Of a stretch of 64,000 bases of DNA, positions 9,189 to 18,441 are shown piece by piece. The stretch covers positions 1-64,000 of the forward strand of contig JQIS01000031.1 of the NCBI GenBank assembly GCA_000830175.1, given 5' to 3'. Made by a program: the position numbers and the translations under genes. Source of the stretch: Sulfurovum sp. FS08-3. Lineage in GTDB: Bacteria; Campylobacterota; Campylobacteria; Campylobacterales; Sulfurovaceae. How positions within the stretch are numbered: the stretch's first letter is position 1; each line of letters opens with the position of its first letter. The notes under the pieces were generated by a model. The model ran no database searches. It was not told the origin of the DNA and saw nothing but the letters and a program-made list of their open reading frames with translations.

Positions 9189-10535
9189 ATGAATAACATA
9201 ACTACAGATATATTGATTATTGGTGCAGGACCATCGGGGCTTGTGGCGGCGGCTACAGCACATGAAAATTATCCAGACAAAACCATTGTCGTAGTCAAAA
9301 GCGATGAAAAGGGGCAAGTACCGTGCGGGATTCCCTATGTTTTTGGAGAGATTTTAAACGATGTAGAGAAAAACGCTATGCCTTGCGGTGGAGAGGTACC
9401 CAATATTACCAAAATTGTCGATACCATCCAAAAAGTCGATATTGATGCCAAAATCGCTACAGCAACGCAACACGCTATTGCTTTTGATAAGCTTATCTTT
9501 GCGACGGGTTCTATTCCCTTTGTGCATCCTAGCTTTGAAGATGCCGTGATGCTAGAGAATGTCTTTGCTATCGAAAAAAAATACGATGAGGTCAAACGAC
9601 TCAAAGAGTATCTTCAAGACAAACAAAAAATCGTCATTATCGGTACAGGATTTATCGGTGTAGAGTTGGCCGAACAGCTCCAAAGCGTGGGCAAAGAGGT
9701 TACTATCGTAGGGGGAAGACATATTTTGGCAAACTCTTTTGATGCCGATATGGCTATCAAAGCCGAAGAGATTATGCGTAGCAAAGGTATCCGCCTTGCC
9801 CTTGGACAACATGCCAAAACTATCCTACGTCACGACAATAGGGCGAGAGGCATTGAGCTTTTTGATGGCAATACTATCGAAGCCGATGTGATTATTTTGG
9901 CAACAGGCTACAAACCCAATACGCAGTTGGCTCAAGAGGCAGGGCTGAAATTGGCTCGATACGGAGGTATTTGGGTTGATGAGTATATGCGTACACGCAA
10001 CAAAGATATATTTGCCGTAGGTGATTGTTGTGGAAGACGAGACTTTATTACCCGTGACCCCTCCAAAGTCATGCTAGCTTCTACCTCGGCGGCCGAAGCA
10101 AGAGTGGCGGGAAGTTCACTCTACGAACTCAAAAACCTCAAAGGCTTTAACGGTACGATTGCTATCTTTTCGACGATGATAGGTGATAGAGCCTTTGCGA
10201 GTGCAGGAGTGACGCAAGATAGAGCCAAAGAGGAAACTATTGATTATGTTACGGGCTATTTTGAGGGGATGAATCGCCACCCCAGTACGATTGGCGATGC
10301 CTCCAAACAATCGGTTAAACTTATCGCCATGCGAAACAGCGGTCAAATTATCGGCGGTCAAGTAATCGGCGACAAAGAGGCGGGGGAGATTATCAATATT
10401 ATTGGATTGGCGATTGAAGCGGGACTTACGATTCACAACATCATCTCTCTTCAAGTCGCCACCCAACCGCTTCTTACGGCGGCACCTACCACCTATCCGA
10501 TTATTAAAGCAGCTCAAAATTGCCTAAACGGATAG
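9189..10535 (+). CDS. CoA-disulfide reductase / NADH oxidase-like flavoprotein
   Basis: 448 residues. An FAD Rossmann motif IIGAGPSGLVAA (about 7-18) is followed by the redox-active Cys in VPCGIPYVF, the sequence environment of CoADR/NOX enzymes. A second NAD(P) motif IIGTGFIGVELAE lies near 151-163, and ATGYKPNTQ and FAVGDCC complete the FAD domain. The C-terminal dimerisation domain is present. Such enzymes reduce CoA disulfide, polysulfide or O2, and with sulfur metabolism in the genome a per- or polysulfide substrate is plausible (inference). A good ribosome site (AAGGATAAG) precedes the ATG. No operon partner is apparent. Confidence 0.85.
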   Translation: MNNITTDILIIGAGPSGLVAAATAHENYPDKTIVVVKSDEKGQVPCGIPYVFGEILNDVEKNAMPCGGEVPNITKIVDTIQKVDIDAKIATATQHAIAFDKLIFATGSIPFVHPSFEDAVMLENVFAIEKKYDEVKRLKEYLQDKQKIVIIGTGFIGVELAEQLQSVGKEVTIVGGRHILANSFDADMAIKAEEIMRSKGIRLALGQHAKTILRHDNRARGIELFDGNTIEADVIILATGYKPNTQLAQEAGLKLARYGGIWVDEYMRTRNKDIFAVGDCCGRRDFITRDPSKVMLASTSAAEARVAGSSLYELKNLKGFNGTIAIFSTMIGDRAFASAGVTQDRAKEETIDYVTGYFEGMNRHPSTIGDASKQSVKLIAMRNSGQIIGGQVIGDKEAGEIINIIGLAIEAGLTIHNIISLQVATQPLLTAAPTTYPIIKAAQNCLNG

Positions 10536-10654
10536 CTTTTGATAGATTGTGTTCAATCCATCAGCCAAGCTAAGCCTTATTGAATGGATAGCGATGTAGA
10601 ATTTCAATACTCTAGCTTTTGCAGAGTAACATTTAAATTTACAAGGAAACAAAT

Positions 10655-10870
10655 ATGGCAGATTGGCGTAAAGTAGCCAAAGCATTTGCTTTGGGCGATG
10701 GACATATCAGTCAGCAAGAGGTTAAACTCTTAAGAGAGACTTTTTTTGCAGATAACAAAATCTCTAAAAGCGAAATGGATTTTTTGTATGAAATCAAAAA
10801 AGAGGCAAAAACATCGGTTAAGCTTTTGGATGAGTTGATTCAAGAGTGCGAAAAAGCCATTCAAGATTAA
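10655..10870 (+). CDS. Small acidic helical protein, TerB-like
   Basis: 71 residues, predicted all-helical and acidic, with a regular pattern (DGHISQQEVKLLRE, then DNKISKSEMDFLYE) that looks like two EF-hand-like or TerB-like helical units. A strong ribosome site (AAGGAAA) stands 7 nt before the ATG. I know similar unannotated small proteins from Campylobacterota but no function. It is followed by an imperfect hairpin around 10885-10920. Confidence 0.6.
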   Translation: MADWRKVAKAFALGDGHISQQEVKLLRETFFADNKISKSEMDFLYEIKKEAKTSVKLLDELIQECEKAIQD

Positions 10871-10965
10871 TTTTTCCACGCATCTCTTTCGTTCTTATCC
10901 TCTTGATAAGAATGAGAGAAGCATTTGAGTGTAATGATTGATGAGCTACAATAGGGAAATTGACG

Positions 10966-11796
10966 ATGTATCGAGCCATTATCTTTTGGGTTGTGCCACT
11001 CTTACTTATGGGTTTTAGTAGCGATAGTCGCTACCCAAAGGATAACAACGCTACTTTTGTAGATAGTCTCAATATGAGTGTTGATATAGGATATGGAGTC
11101 TATCTTATTGATGTAACTTCGCTAGAGATTAATCGTGCGATTGATTATCGTATCCTAGAGGCTACCATTGGAGCAAGTTACAGCATAGGCAATGGCAATA
11201 TAGGGTTTAATACCAAAGCCCTTATCCAAGAAAAAAAGAGCAATCTCTCCCTTGCCGATACCTCACGACCTCTCAATGACCAAGCCAACATTGAGCGTGA
11301 GGAGTTTTCGCTCTATGGCAACTATTTTTTAGACGCTTCGGGACATTCGATGCTTAATGTGGTCTATAAATACTACCATCTCAAAGCCAATCACCGCTAC
11401 ATCAATTTCAACGCCTACGATACCCACTTTGACTATACTACGCAAGGATTGGCACTTTCGTATCTCTATAATCAACCCATTGGCTACGAGGGAAGTCAAA
11501 TCGTTTGGGGAGCAGGTTTGCTCTATAGTCATGCTAAAGTAAAGATTTTTGAAACCATCAACACAGCGTTGGACGATGCCTATATTGATGATAGCCAAAA
11601 TGCACTAGGCATCAAAGCCTCTTTGGGTTTTGTCTATCGTGTCGATAATATGAAGTTTAAAATAATAGCCAATTGGTATCGTTACGACTTTGGAAATCTT
11701 CAAGTCCAATCGCACGCACTCAACAAAACCCTAGAGGAAGCCTCACTTCAAGAGAGTATCTACTCTATTGGTTTGGGGTTTGTGTATAAGTTTTGA
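10966..11796 (+). CDS. Outer-membrane beta-barrel protein
   Basis: 276 residues from the ATG at 10966; a TTG two codons earlier is possible. It has an N-terminal hydrophobic signal segment (AIIFWVVPLLLMGF), then alternating amphipathic strands rich in Tyr, and it ends with the aromatic terminal Phe of GLGFVYKF, the C-terminal signal for barrel assembly. The barrel's cargo is unknown. It stands alone between a TerB-like gene and a convergent mazG-like gene. Confidence 0.7.
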   Translation: MYRAIIFWVVPLLLMGFSSDSRYPKDNNATFVDSLNMSVDIGYGVYLIDVTSLEINRAIDYRILEATIGASYSIGNGNIGFNTKALIQEKKSNLSLADTSRPLNDQANIEREEFSLYGNYFLDASGHSMLNVVYKYYHLKANHRYINFNAYDTHFDYTTQGLALSYLYNQPIGYEGSQIVWGAGLLYSHAKVKIFETINTALDDAYIDDSQNALGIKASLGFVYRVDNMKFKIIANWYRYDFGNLQVQSHALNKTLEEASLQESIYSIGLGFVYKF

Positions 11797-11965
11797 TTTC
11801 TACCTCGGGAGAGTTTGTGAGGCAACCGTAGAGCGTCAATGTATTGCACCTTTGCGTTATCAATTTTAAAGAAATTTCTTGCAAAATTGGCTTTTGGGTG
11901 CATTGAAATGCATCCTATACTTATTTTGAACATTATTATTTGAGAGGTGAAAGGAGAAGAAAGTA

Positions 11966-12376
11966 CTACTCTATCTTTGCATTTCTTCTCTCTTTCTCTT
12001 TTTGGAGTTCAAGTTTTTGTTGTTGTTTGACATGGTTCCATATTTCATGGTCCTCGTCGTCACCTTTGAGTGGATAGATTCGCTCTTCATATTTTTTGAT
12101 CACGCGATCCAAAATCGTATCAAACCCCTCGATATAGCCTTGCGAGGTAAGTTTTTCAATCGCAATCATCAAATCCCAAAAAATATCCCCCAACTCATCT
12201 TCTAGGTGGGCGATATTATTGAGCGAAAGTTCTTCCAACGCCTCATCGACCTCCAAAGCAATCTCTTTTAAATGATAATATGGGCTGAGTCGTTGGCTAT
12301 CTTTTCTTTGAATATCTATCTTGTGTTTGTATCTTGCTATCTCAAAAATCTTTTCTATTTTTTGGACTCTATTCAT
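11966..12376 (-). CDS. MazG-like nucleotide pyrophosphohydrolase
   Basis: 136 residues with a four-helix all-alpha NTP pyrophosphatase core: LKEIALEVDEALEEL gives the EExxE-type metal motif, and LEDELGDIFWDLMIAI gives the ExxD motif. It is about half the size of full MazG, matching single-domain members. These enzymes hydrolyse (d)NTPs to NMP and PPi for house-cleaning. It overlaps the upstream membrane-protein gene by 4 nt (ATGA), so they are co-translated. Confidence 0.8.
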   Translation of the reverse strand: MNRVQKIEKIFEIARYKHKIDIQRKDSQRLSPYYHLKEIALEVDEALEELSLNNIAHLEDELGDIFWDLMIAIEKLTSQGYIEGFDTILDRVIKKYEERIYPLKGDDEDHEIWNHVKQQQKLELQKEKERRNAKIE

Positions 12377-13329
12377 TTTTTTCCTTTTTTATTTGGGGAT
12401 TGAGAGTAATAATACCACAAAACCAAAGGAAGATAAAAAACAAACATCGATTTAATCCACGCCCTATAGAGATAGCCCAGTTTCCAAATGGGTGCTATGC
12501 CTAGATGGGCAAACCGCAAATCTTTGTAGAGATTGATATGGTACTCAAGGGTTATTTTCTCATCGAAATCGACATCAAAAAGTCTGGGTAGTCGTTTGCT
12601 ATCCCATACGAGTGTTTGTTTGTAGTAGTTTGTAGCAATAGCGTCGAGTACCTTGATGGGGTGGGTAGTGCATAGCGTATAGAGATGGATTGCGATTTTA
12701 ATCACCACACTGCGAAGCCATAATCCCACTACCATTCCCGCATTGCTCATAATAGAAGCCGCAAATGCCATGACATAGGTACTCATCGACATAAAAAGAA
12801 AAAATATAAACACCAAAGCCATCAACATGCCTATTCCCGTAGCGATACTAGCCACCCCAAAACCAAAGAGAAGACTCAAAGCAATGCCCACAGGTAGGGA
12901 GATATCCAAAGATAGATTCAAAAGATGGTTAAACATATAGGAGAGGTTGATAGTGACAAAACAGAGGATGAAGCCATAAAGCAAATCTCGAAAAATACTC
13001 TCTTTTGTACCAATCCATGTCGAGGAGAAGTCGATAAGAAAATAGATGCTTACGGTGAGCAAGACCAAGACAATCCAGCTCACCAATGATTTAAGCGGTG
13101 CTTCGTTGTCGATAACAATCTCACGCATAAAAACGCTATAGGCGAGTTGATTGGAGGAGGGCGTCGATACCATCGCCAACGCCACAAAGGCAATCATAAT
13201 ATAAAAGCATAAAGCCTCTACATAAAAATAGCTCCCAAAGAGTACCATACTCATAATAGCTATCTCAACAACTGCCAATGAAGAGATAGGCAAGGGTTCT
13301 CTATCGTAAGGCGTAGGGTCATTTGGCAT
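12373..13329 (-). CDS. Polytopic membrane protein, unknown
   Basis: 318 residues with about seven hydrophobic helices between residues 15 and 215, then a soluble stretch (about 220-285) and a final hydrophobic helix with a Lys-rich tail (QSPNKKGKK). I recognise no family motif. The start ATG is followed by a Pro-rich cytoplasmic leader. It is translationally coupled to the mazG-like gene downstream, but nothing in the sequence ties the two functions together. Confidence 0.65.
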   Translation of the reverse strand: MPNDPTPYDREPLPISSLAVVEIAIMSMVLFGSYFYVEALCFYIMIAFVALAMVSTPSSNQLAYSVFMREIVIDNEAPLKSLVSWIVLVLLTVSIYFLIDFSSTWIGTKESIFRDLLYGFILCFVTINLSYMFNHLLNLSLDISLPVGIALSLLFGFGVASIATGIGMLMALVFIFFLFMSMSTYVMAFAASIMSNAGMVVGLWLRSVVIKIAIHLYTLCTTHPIKVLDAIATNYYKQTLVWDSKRLPRLFDVDFDEKITLEYHINLYKDLRFAHLGIAPIWKLGYLYRAWIKSMFVFYLPLVLWYYYSQSPNKKGKK

Positions 13330-13403
13330 GGTCTCTCCTGTGTGTAAAAATCTATTTGCTTAGTCGTTCTTGTTCAGACGATGGGAATGAGGGAAATTCT
13401 ATT

Positions 13404-13667
13404 TCAGCATCCAAATGGAATGAGTATTTCATTTAATTTTTTAGTCTTTGAGCTATTTTTAAAAAAAACATCATCCCTATTTACTAATTTAACATTACCT
13501 GATTCAATTTCATTTTTTCTTTGATTAACTTCTTGTATCCATAAATCATCTATTGATTTATTTATAGGGCTAATACTGGTTAAAATTTTATCAATAATTT
13601 TAGTTTTTAAGTCTATTGGTAAAATATCTATTTCATCAAAAAGTTGTTGTTGCTTTAAAGCTCTCAT
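13404..13667 (-). CDS. Addiction-module antitoxin-like protein (orphan)
   Basis: About 87 residues from ATG 13667. The IDILPIDLKTKIIDKIL helix and DDLWIQEVNQRKNEIESG match the short acidic addiction-module component family (PF09720/TIGR02574), which normally pairs with a RelE/ParE toxin. No toxin gene follows: the next gene downstream is the membrane protein at 13329. The C terminus after NRDDVFFK differs from the usual ending. It looks like an orphan or solitary antitoxin. Confidence 0.55.
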   Translation of the reverse strand: MRALKQQQLFDEIDILPIDLKTKIIDKILTSISPINKSIDDLWIQEVNQRKNEIESGNVKLVNRDDVFFKNSSKTKKLNEILIPFGC

Positions 13668-13806
13668 AATAAACTCCAATATTGAAAATATAGATTATTC
13701 TAGCAAAATAATCTGTGTTGTTTCTTTAAGTGAGTGAATTGTAGTGATAAGTTTTTGGTATCGACTCTATCGTGGGATGGAAAATATATACTACACTTTC
13801 TTATTT

Positions 13807-14103
13807 TTACGAGTTTAATTTAATATGATTCTTTTGTATTTCACTATGCAACAATTCATCTTTTGTATTAAAACTCACTATATCTATTTTGTAAGCGAAA
13901 TCAATCCTCGTTAGCAAACTTAAAAATAAAGATTTCTTTTTTCTAAACTCTTCTTTTGAGAGTTCAACATCGAGAGCCAAATCAATATCGCCACCTTTTT
14001 TAGTATCGTCTGTTCTGCTTCCAAAAAGGTAAATATTTACATTCCCGAAACTTTTGATTATATTCTCTTGTAAAATACTTACTACTTTTTGTGAGAGTCT
14101 CAT
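13807..14103 (-). CDS. MntA-like minimal nucleotidyltransferase (antitoxin)
   Basis: 98 residues. The MNT core is plain: YLFGSRTDDTKKGGDIDLALD holds the GS motif and the DxD metal pair, and a third acidic position lies in YKIDIVSF. In HEPN/MNT pairs this protein adds AMP groups to the HepT toxin and silences it. Its ATG overlaps the TAA of the HEPN gene (TAATG), consistent with a coupled toxin-antitoxin operon. Confidence 0.8.
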   Translation of the reverse strand: MRLSQKVVSILQENIIKSFGNVNIYLFGSRTDDTKKGGDIDLALDVELSKEEFRKKKSLFLSLLTRIDFAYKIDIVSFNTKDELLHSEIQKNHIKLNS

Positions 14104-14573
14104 TATAAATACTTTTTATAGAAATTTAATGAATGTAAATAATAACTTTCAAGCTTATAAAAATTGTCAATACAATATTTCAAATCATTTAAAGCTTGTT
14201 GAAGTTCTTCTGGATAATCGTGTTCAAGTTCATTCCTAACCTCTCTTAATTCTATCCAGCTTTCAAGGCTATCAATAATATTTTCTTTTTCTATATTTGA
14301 TAATACTTCGCTCATTTTTCTATTGTTGATACCAGCCAATTCCAAAAGAAGTGAAAATATTTTTGCACCCAAAAAGTCTTGAATAGATGCAAATCTCTTA
14401 AGATAAGCATCTAAAATAGCTCTTTTTTCAGGTTTTAAAGCATTAAAAATAAATGGGTCATAAATATTACTTTGGATTAATAAATCATCTATTAATAGCT
14501 TATACTCTTTAAATGCAATATAATGTTTTTCTAATTTATCAAACCGTTTTGCAAGTATCTCTTTTGTGTTCAT
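14103..14573 (-). CDS. HepT-like HEPN toxin
   Basis: 156 residues from ATG 14573; a reading from 14669 would add 32 residues that overlap the upstream gene. It is all helical and carries the HEPN RNase motif Rx4H as RNELEH followed by DYP, as in HepT toxins, which degrade tRNA or RNA. It is directly followed by its MNT antitoxin partner. Confidence 0.75.
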   Translation of the reverse strand: MNTKEILAKRFDKLEKHYIAFKEYKLLIDDLLIQSNIYDPFIFNALKPEKRAILDAYLKRFASIQDFLGAKIFSLLLELAGINNRKMSEVLSNIEKENIIDSLESWIELREVRNELEHDYPEELQQALNDLKYCIDNFYKLESYYLHSLNFYKKYL

Positions 14574-14590
14574 AATAAATATCCAATTTT

Positions 14591-14824
14591 TTATGTATTC
14601 GATTGAAGTGGAAATCGTTCTGGATGTTCTATCATCTCCAAACTTAAATCTATATCTAAATATTCCCAATACAGATGTCCTTGCCCAAAACTCTCAACTT
14701 TTGTAATATCATTTATTGTTTTATTTTTAAACCATGGAAAATCTTCATAAGATAGAAAATACTCTCGATTGTCTGATAATATCCATAATCCATGACTTGA
14801 TATATTAGTTACTTCCGTTTCCAA
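14591..14824 (-). CDS. DUF2442 family protein
   Basis: 77 residues with the family pattern of a short beta-rich protein: HGLWILSDNREYFLSYEDFPWF near the N terminus and LYWEYLDIDLSLEMIEHPERF at the end. DUF2442 proteins are often encoded directly after DUF4160, as here (20-nt overlap), and the pair has a toxin-antitoxin-like distribution. No molecular function is known. Confidence 0.7.
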   Translation of the reverse strand: METEVTNISSHGLWILSDNREYFLSYEDFPWFKNKTINDITKVESFGQGHLYWEYLDIDLSLEMIEHPERFPLQSNT

Positions 14825-15040
14825 AATGTTCCTCCCATGCTATAATAAACTTTTCATAATGTTCTTCAATTATTTTTTCAACTTCACCCAGTTCTTTTCT
14901 TGATAGTTTATAGTTTTTTGCTAATTCAATTTGAGGGTCAAGCCAAAATTTTGCCTCACCGTTTTGACATTGTACATGATAATTCTTCTCTTGAAAAGAA
15001 AAAGAAACGATAACCATTAATTTTTTAAGACTGTTGGCAC
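14805..15040 (-). pseudogene. DUF4160 family gene, frameshifted
   Basis: The longest intact frame starts at 15017, but its first residues are not family-like. From a GTG at 15040 with GAGGAG upstream, one reads PTVLK, then after removal of one A in the A6 run, INGYRFFFFSREE, the typical DUF4160 start. A second shift near 14990-15000 is needed to enter the C-terminal half (NYHVQCQNGEAKFWLDP to WEEHFG). The gene therefore carries two apparent frameshifts, real decay or indel errors. It sits ahead of DUF2442. Confidence 0.6.
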
Positions 15041-15182
15041 ATATATCTCCTCATTATTTTATCACTTTATTTTAACATATTTTGCTAGTTTAATAATCTA
15101 TTCCGAACGATTTTATCATCGTTGCACTATCTCCTTTGGGAGCAAACAACTCGGGTTAAAGTCGAGGCTGCACACTATTGTC

Positions 15183-16055
15183 TTAATCACAATACCTTTT
15201 AGTAATATTCTCATAAGCATCGATGCGTCTATCTCTCAAAAAGGGCCAAATGTCTCGTACGGATTTGGTGTAGGCGTGGTCAATATCGGCGTAAAGTATC
15301 GTCTCCTCTTGATGGGCTGCGTGGGCTATCATTGCTCCACCGCTATTGCAGACAAAGCTATTGCCCCAAAAGCGTATCCCCTCACTCACTCCACTGCTAT
15401 CTTTTTCAAATCCTACACGGTTACAACTAAGTACGGGAATACCGTTGGCAATGGCATGAGAGCGTTGTATGGTAATCCAGCTCTCTTTTTGACGCTCTTT
15501 TTCCGCCTCGCTATCACCATCAAACCAACCAATCGCCGTAGGATAGATAAGCATTTGTGCCCCTCTAAGTGCCATCAAACGAGCCGCTTCGGGATACCAT
15601 TGATCCCAACAAACCAAAACGCCCAAACGCCCCACGCTTGTATCAATAGGCTCAAATCCCAAATCCCCAGGAGTAAAATAGAATTTTTCATAAAAGTTGG
15701 GATCATCGGGAATGTGCATTTTGCGATACTTTCCTGCTACGCTTCCATCGTTTTCAAAGACTACAGCGGTATTGTGATAGAGTCCCATGGCACGAGCCTC
15801 AAAGAGTGAAGCCACCAGTACTACACCCGCCTCTTTGGCAACACTTGACCAATACTTGACATCTTCATCAAAGCTCAAAGCATAATCAAAAAACTTCGTA
15901 TCCTCGCTTTGGCAAAAGTACTCATTTTGATGCAACTCTTGCAACACCACAAGTTTGGCTCCCTCTTGTGCGGCTTCTACAATTTTGCTTTTGGTAAGAG
16001 CGATTGTATCGGCTTTGGTTTCATAGTATTTTTGTTGAATAAGGGCAACTTTCAT
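15183..16055 (-). CDS. aguB: Carbon-nitrogen hydrolase, N-carbamoylputrescine amidase-like
   Basis: 290 residues, normal for AguB. The nitrilase triad is readable: Glu in VVLQELHQNEYF, Lys in YRKMHIPDDPNFYEKFYF, and Cys in GVLVCWDQWYPEAARLMAL. The DDPNFYEKFYF and RSHAIANGIPV segments match N-carbamoylputrescine amidases, which make putrescine in polyamine synthesis. The window also holds a carboxynorspermidine-synthase-like gene at 41.7 kb, a consistent polyamine link. It follows the M23 gene after 14 nt on the same strand. Confidence 0.85.
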   Translation of the reverse strand: MKVALIQQKYYETKADTIALTKSKIVEAAQEGAKLVVLQELHQNEYFCQSEDTKFFDYALSFDEDVKYWSSVAKEAGVVLVASLFEARAMGLYHNTAVVFENDGSVAGKYRKMHIPDDPNFYEKFYFTPGDLGFEPIDTSVGRLGVLVCWDQWYPEAARLMALRGAQMLIYPTAIGWFDGDSEAEKERQKESWITIQRSHAIANGIPVLSCNRVGFEKDSSGVSEGIRFWGNSFVCNSGGAMIAHAAHQEETILYADIDHAYTKSVRDIWPFLRDRRIDAYENITKRYCD

Positions 16056-16069
16056 CTAAACTCCTAATT

Positions 16070-17470
16070 TTATGATGGATTGATAATGCTATCGGCCTCT
16101 TTGAAGATGGCATCAATATTGGTTTTGATCCACTGCTTATCCATCCATTCGGCGATTCTCACCTCTACGCCTTGTACTAATATACCAAAGTGTAGATGAT
16201 CTCCAAGGGCTAGTCCGCTCTTGCCTGTTTTGGCTATTTTTTGTTCTGCATCGACGTTTTCTCCCTCTTTGACCGTGATAGCAGAGCAGTGACCATAGAG
16301 CGTAAAAAGCCCCAAACCGTGATCTATCAAGGGCATATCGCCGTAGATTCCGTTGTAGGCGGCAAAGACAACCTTGCCTTTGTTGGAGCTAAAGATGGGG
16401 GCTTGTTGGGTACTAGCCAAATCCATACCGACATGGTAGGAGATAGAGACTTCGTTGGATTTCTCTTTGTAGTAGTAGTGGCGTTCATCGCCAAAAGTGG
16501 CTACAACGGCAGCTTTTTTAAGAGGGTGGAAGGGTTTGATTTTCCACTCTTTGAGAGGCTCTTGCGAGAGTGTTTTGGAGAGCTTATGGATAAGGTCTTC
16601 GTTGGCGATACGCATATTTTCATTGATGGCTTTGAGTTTACCTAGACGATCAGCGACATCGTATTTCTCATCACTTTGGGCTAGTTCGGAGATTTTGCCG
16701 TCGATAAACTTGTCGGTTGCTTCGATATAAGAGACTCTGTATTTTCTCTCTTTGAGATAGATAGGGATGGTGAGTTCTTGGCTATTACCTGCTCTATCTT
16801 TGGCTACGATTTTGGCTTCAAAGTTCTCTTGATTAAACTCCCATGCGATAAGTGAGACAAAATATCCCGCTTTTTTGTAGGGTTGGACTTTGAATTTGTG
16901 CTTTTGGGTATCGATGTAGAGTTCTTTGAGATTCTCATCGGTGGCTTTGAAAACCACCAAAGCACTTCCCCCTTTGGCAATGCTGTAGGAGTGGGTAATG
17001 ACTTTGAGTTTGGGTTTGGTATTGTCGATTTGAAAGGTAAATTTTTGGGTTAAGGTGTTTCCTTTGAGAAAGTTCCAATAACTCTTGTCGCTTACATTGA
17101 CAACAATATCAAGTGTTTTTGCTTTTTTGGAGAGTGGTATATTGGTAGGAAAGAGTATCTCAATGCTTTTTTGATTGAGATTTTCCGTAATGTTCTCTTT
17201 GGCTAGTTCAAACTTATGTTTGCCATCATCGACAATGACTTGATAGCTTTTAAGAAAAGTGTTATCGCTCAACTTTATTTTGAATGGCTCTTTTTTGTCC
17301 CAGTAAACAGAGTTGTCCATAGATACCCTTGGGGCAACTCTCTCAAATTTATCGGATGTAGTGATAAATCCTCCTATTCCCATGACAAAAAGCACGAAAA
17401 AGATAAATTTCACCAATCCACCTCCCGATTTTTTTCCATAGAGCGATTTGCTTCGATTGACTTGACTCAC
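16070..17470 (-). CDS. M23-family murein endopeptidase
   Basis: 466 residues. An N-terminal basic stretch leads into a single membrane anchor (LVKFIFFVLFVMGIGGF), followed by beta-rich domains and a C-terminal LytM domain. Zinc ligands are visible in YHVGMDLAS (HxxxD), the GHCS segment and HLHFG. It probably trims peptidoglycan cross-links in the periplasm. In Campylobacterota such proteins shape the cell; the exact orthologue (Csd-like) was not established. It starts at GTG overlapping the TGA of the DHH gene. Confidence 0.85.
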   Translation of the reverse strand: MSQVNRSKSLYGKKSGGGLVKFIFFVLFVMGIGGFITTSDKFERVAPRVSMDNSVYWDKKEPFKIKLSDNTFLKSYQVIVDDGKHKFELAKENITENLNQKSIEILFPTNIPLSKKAKTLDIVVNVSDKSYWNFLKGNTLTQKFTFQIDNTKPKLKVITHSYSIAKGGSALVVFKATDENLKELYIDTQKHKFKVQPYKKAGYFVSLIAWEFNQENFEAKIVAKDRAGNSQELTIPIYLKERKYRVSYIEATDKFIDGKISELAQSDEKYDVADRLGKLKAINENMRIANEDLIHKLSKTLSQEPLKEWKIKPFHPLKKAAVVATFGDERHYYYKEKSNEVSISYHVGMDLASTQQAPIFSSNKGKVVFAAYNGIYGDMPLIDHGLGLFTLYGHCSAITVKEGENVDAEQKIAKTGKSGLALGDHLHFGILVQGVEVRIAEWMDKQWIKTNIDAIFKEADSIINPS

Positions 17471-18441
17471 GCTTCTTCTCCTTGTAGTAGTTGCTTTAGT
17501 TTTGCAATTATATCTTGAATAAGTTGTTCTAATGTAATATTTTGTTTATCGACTCGAAAAGCTGCCGCACTTTTGTGACCGCCTCCGCCAAATGCAGCCG
17601 CTACAAGTGCCACATTGTGATAAGCAAATTTGCTACGAAGCGATACTTTGTAGAGGCTGTTGTGTTCGATAATGGTAACACCTATCAAAGTGGTTGCTAG
17701 GGTATCGCTAAGATGCAAAATAGGATGGATATCAAGCAGTGATGCACCCGTGGCTTCGCAATTGGCTTGAGTAATCACCATTGTGGCTACTGTCGCATCC
17801 AAATGCAATCTCAAAGAGCTAAGAGCCAAAGCCATTAGACGCATAGAGGCTAGAGAGTTGCGACGATTGAGATTGAAAGAGACCTCTGTGTGGTTTGCAC
17901 CATAATCCAAAAGTTTTTGCACCCACGCAAAGGTAGCCGATGTGACGTTGTTGGTTGTGAAATTTTTGGTATCGCTCAAAAGAGCTGCATAAAAAGCCGT
18001 AGCGGCAATTTTATCTATCACAAAATCCTCACTCCCCTCAAAAAGCTCAAAAAGCGTTTGCGAAGCACTCACCGCATCGGGATTGACAATGTTGAGTGTT
18101 CCAAAGTTTTTATTGACAAAGTGGTGGTCGATATTGACCATCTCACGCCCTGCCACATCAAAGCCAAATTGTTGAATATCGCCGCAATCACAAGCGATAA
18201 TCAAAGCGTTGTCGTAGTGCATTTGATTTTTGATAGTGTGATAGCCTTGCAAAAAATCGACTCCGTAGGGCAAATCTTTGGAGGCATTGACCACCTCGAC
18301 GCTTTTGCCGTATCGTTTGAGAATATGAGCCAATCCCAACGCCGTGCCGATAGTATCGGGGTCGGGATTGATATGGGTAATGATAGAGATATGTGTGTAG
18401 CGTTGCACAATGGATTTGAAGGCATCGTGATATCTATACAT
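17467..18441 (-). CDS. DHH-family phosphoesterase (NrnA-like)
   Basis: 324 residues with all family motifs: INPDPDTIGTALGL (motif I), ALIIACDCGD (II), NIDHHFVN (DHH) and the C-terminal DHHA1 motif FGGGGHKSAAAFRV. NrnA-type enzymes hydrolyse nanoRNA, pAp or c-di-AMP-derived pApA; the substrate here is not decided by sequence. The gene overlaps nadC upstream by 8 nt and the M23 gene downstream by 4 nt, so these belong to one transcript. Confidence 0.85.
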   Translation of the reverse strand: MYRYHDAFKSIVQRYTHISIITHINPDPDTIGTALGLAHILKRYGKSVEVVNASKDLPYGVDFLQGYHTIKNQMHYDNALIIACDCGDIQQFGFDVAGREMVNIDHHFVNKNFGTLNIVNPDAVSASQTLFELFEGSEDFVIDKIAATAFYAALLSDTKNFTTNNVTSATFAWVQKLLDYGANHTEVSFNLNRRNSLASMRLMALALSSLRLHLDATVATMVITQANCEATGASLLDIHPILHLSDTLATTLIGVTIIEHNSLYKVSLRSKFAYHNVALVAAAFGGGGHKSAAAFRVDKQNITLEQLIQDIIAKLKQLLQGEEA

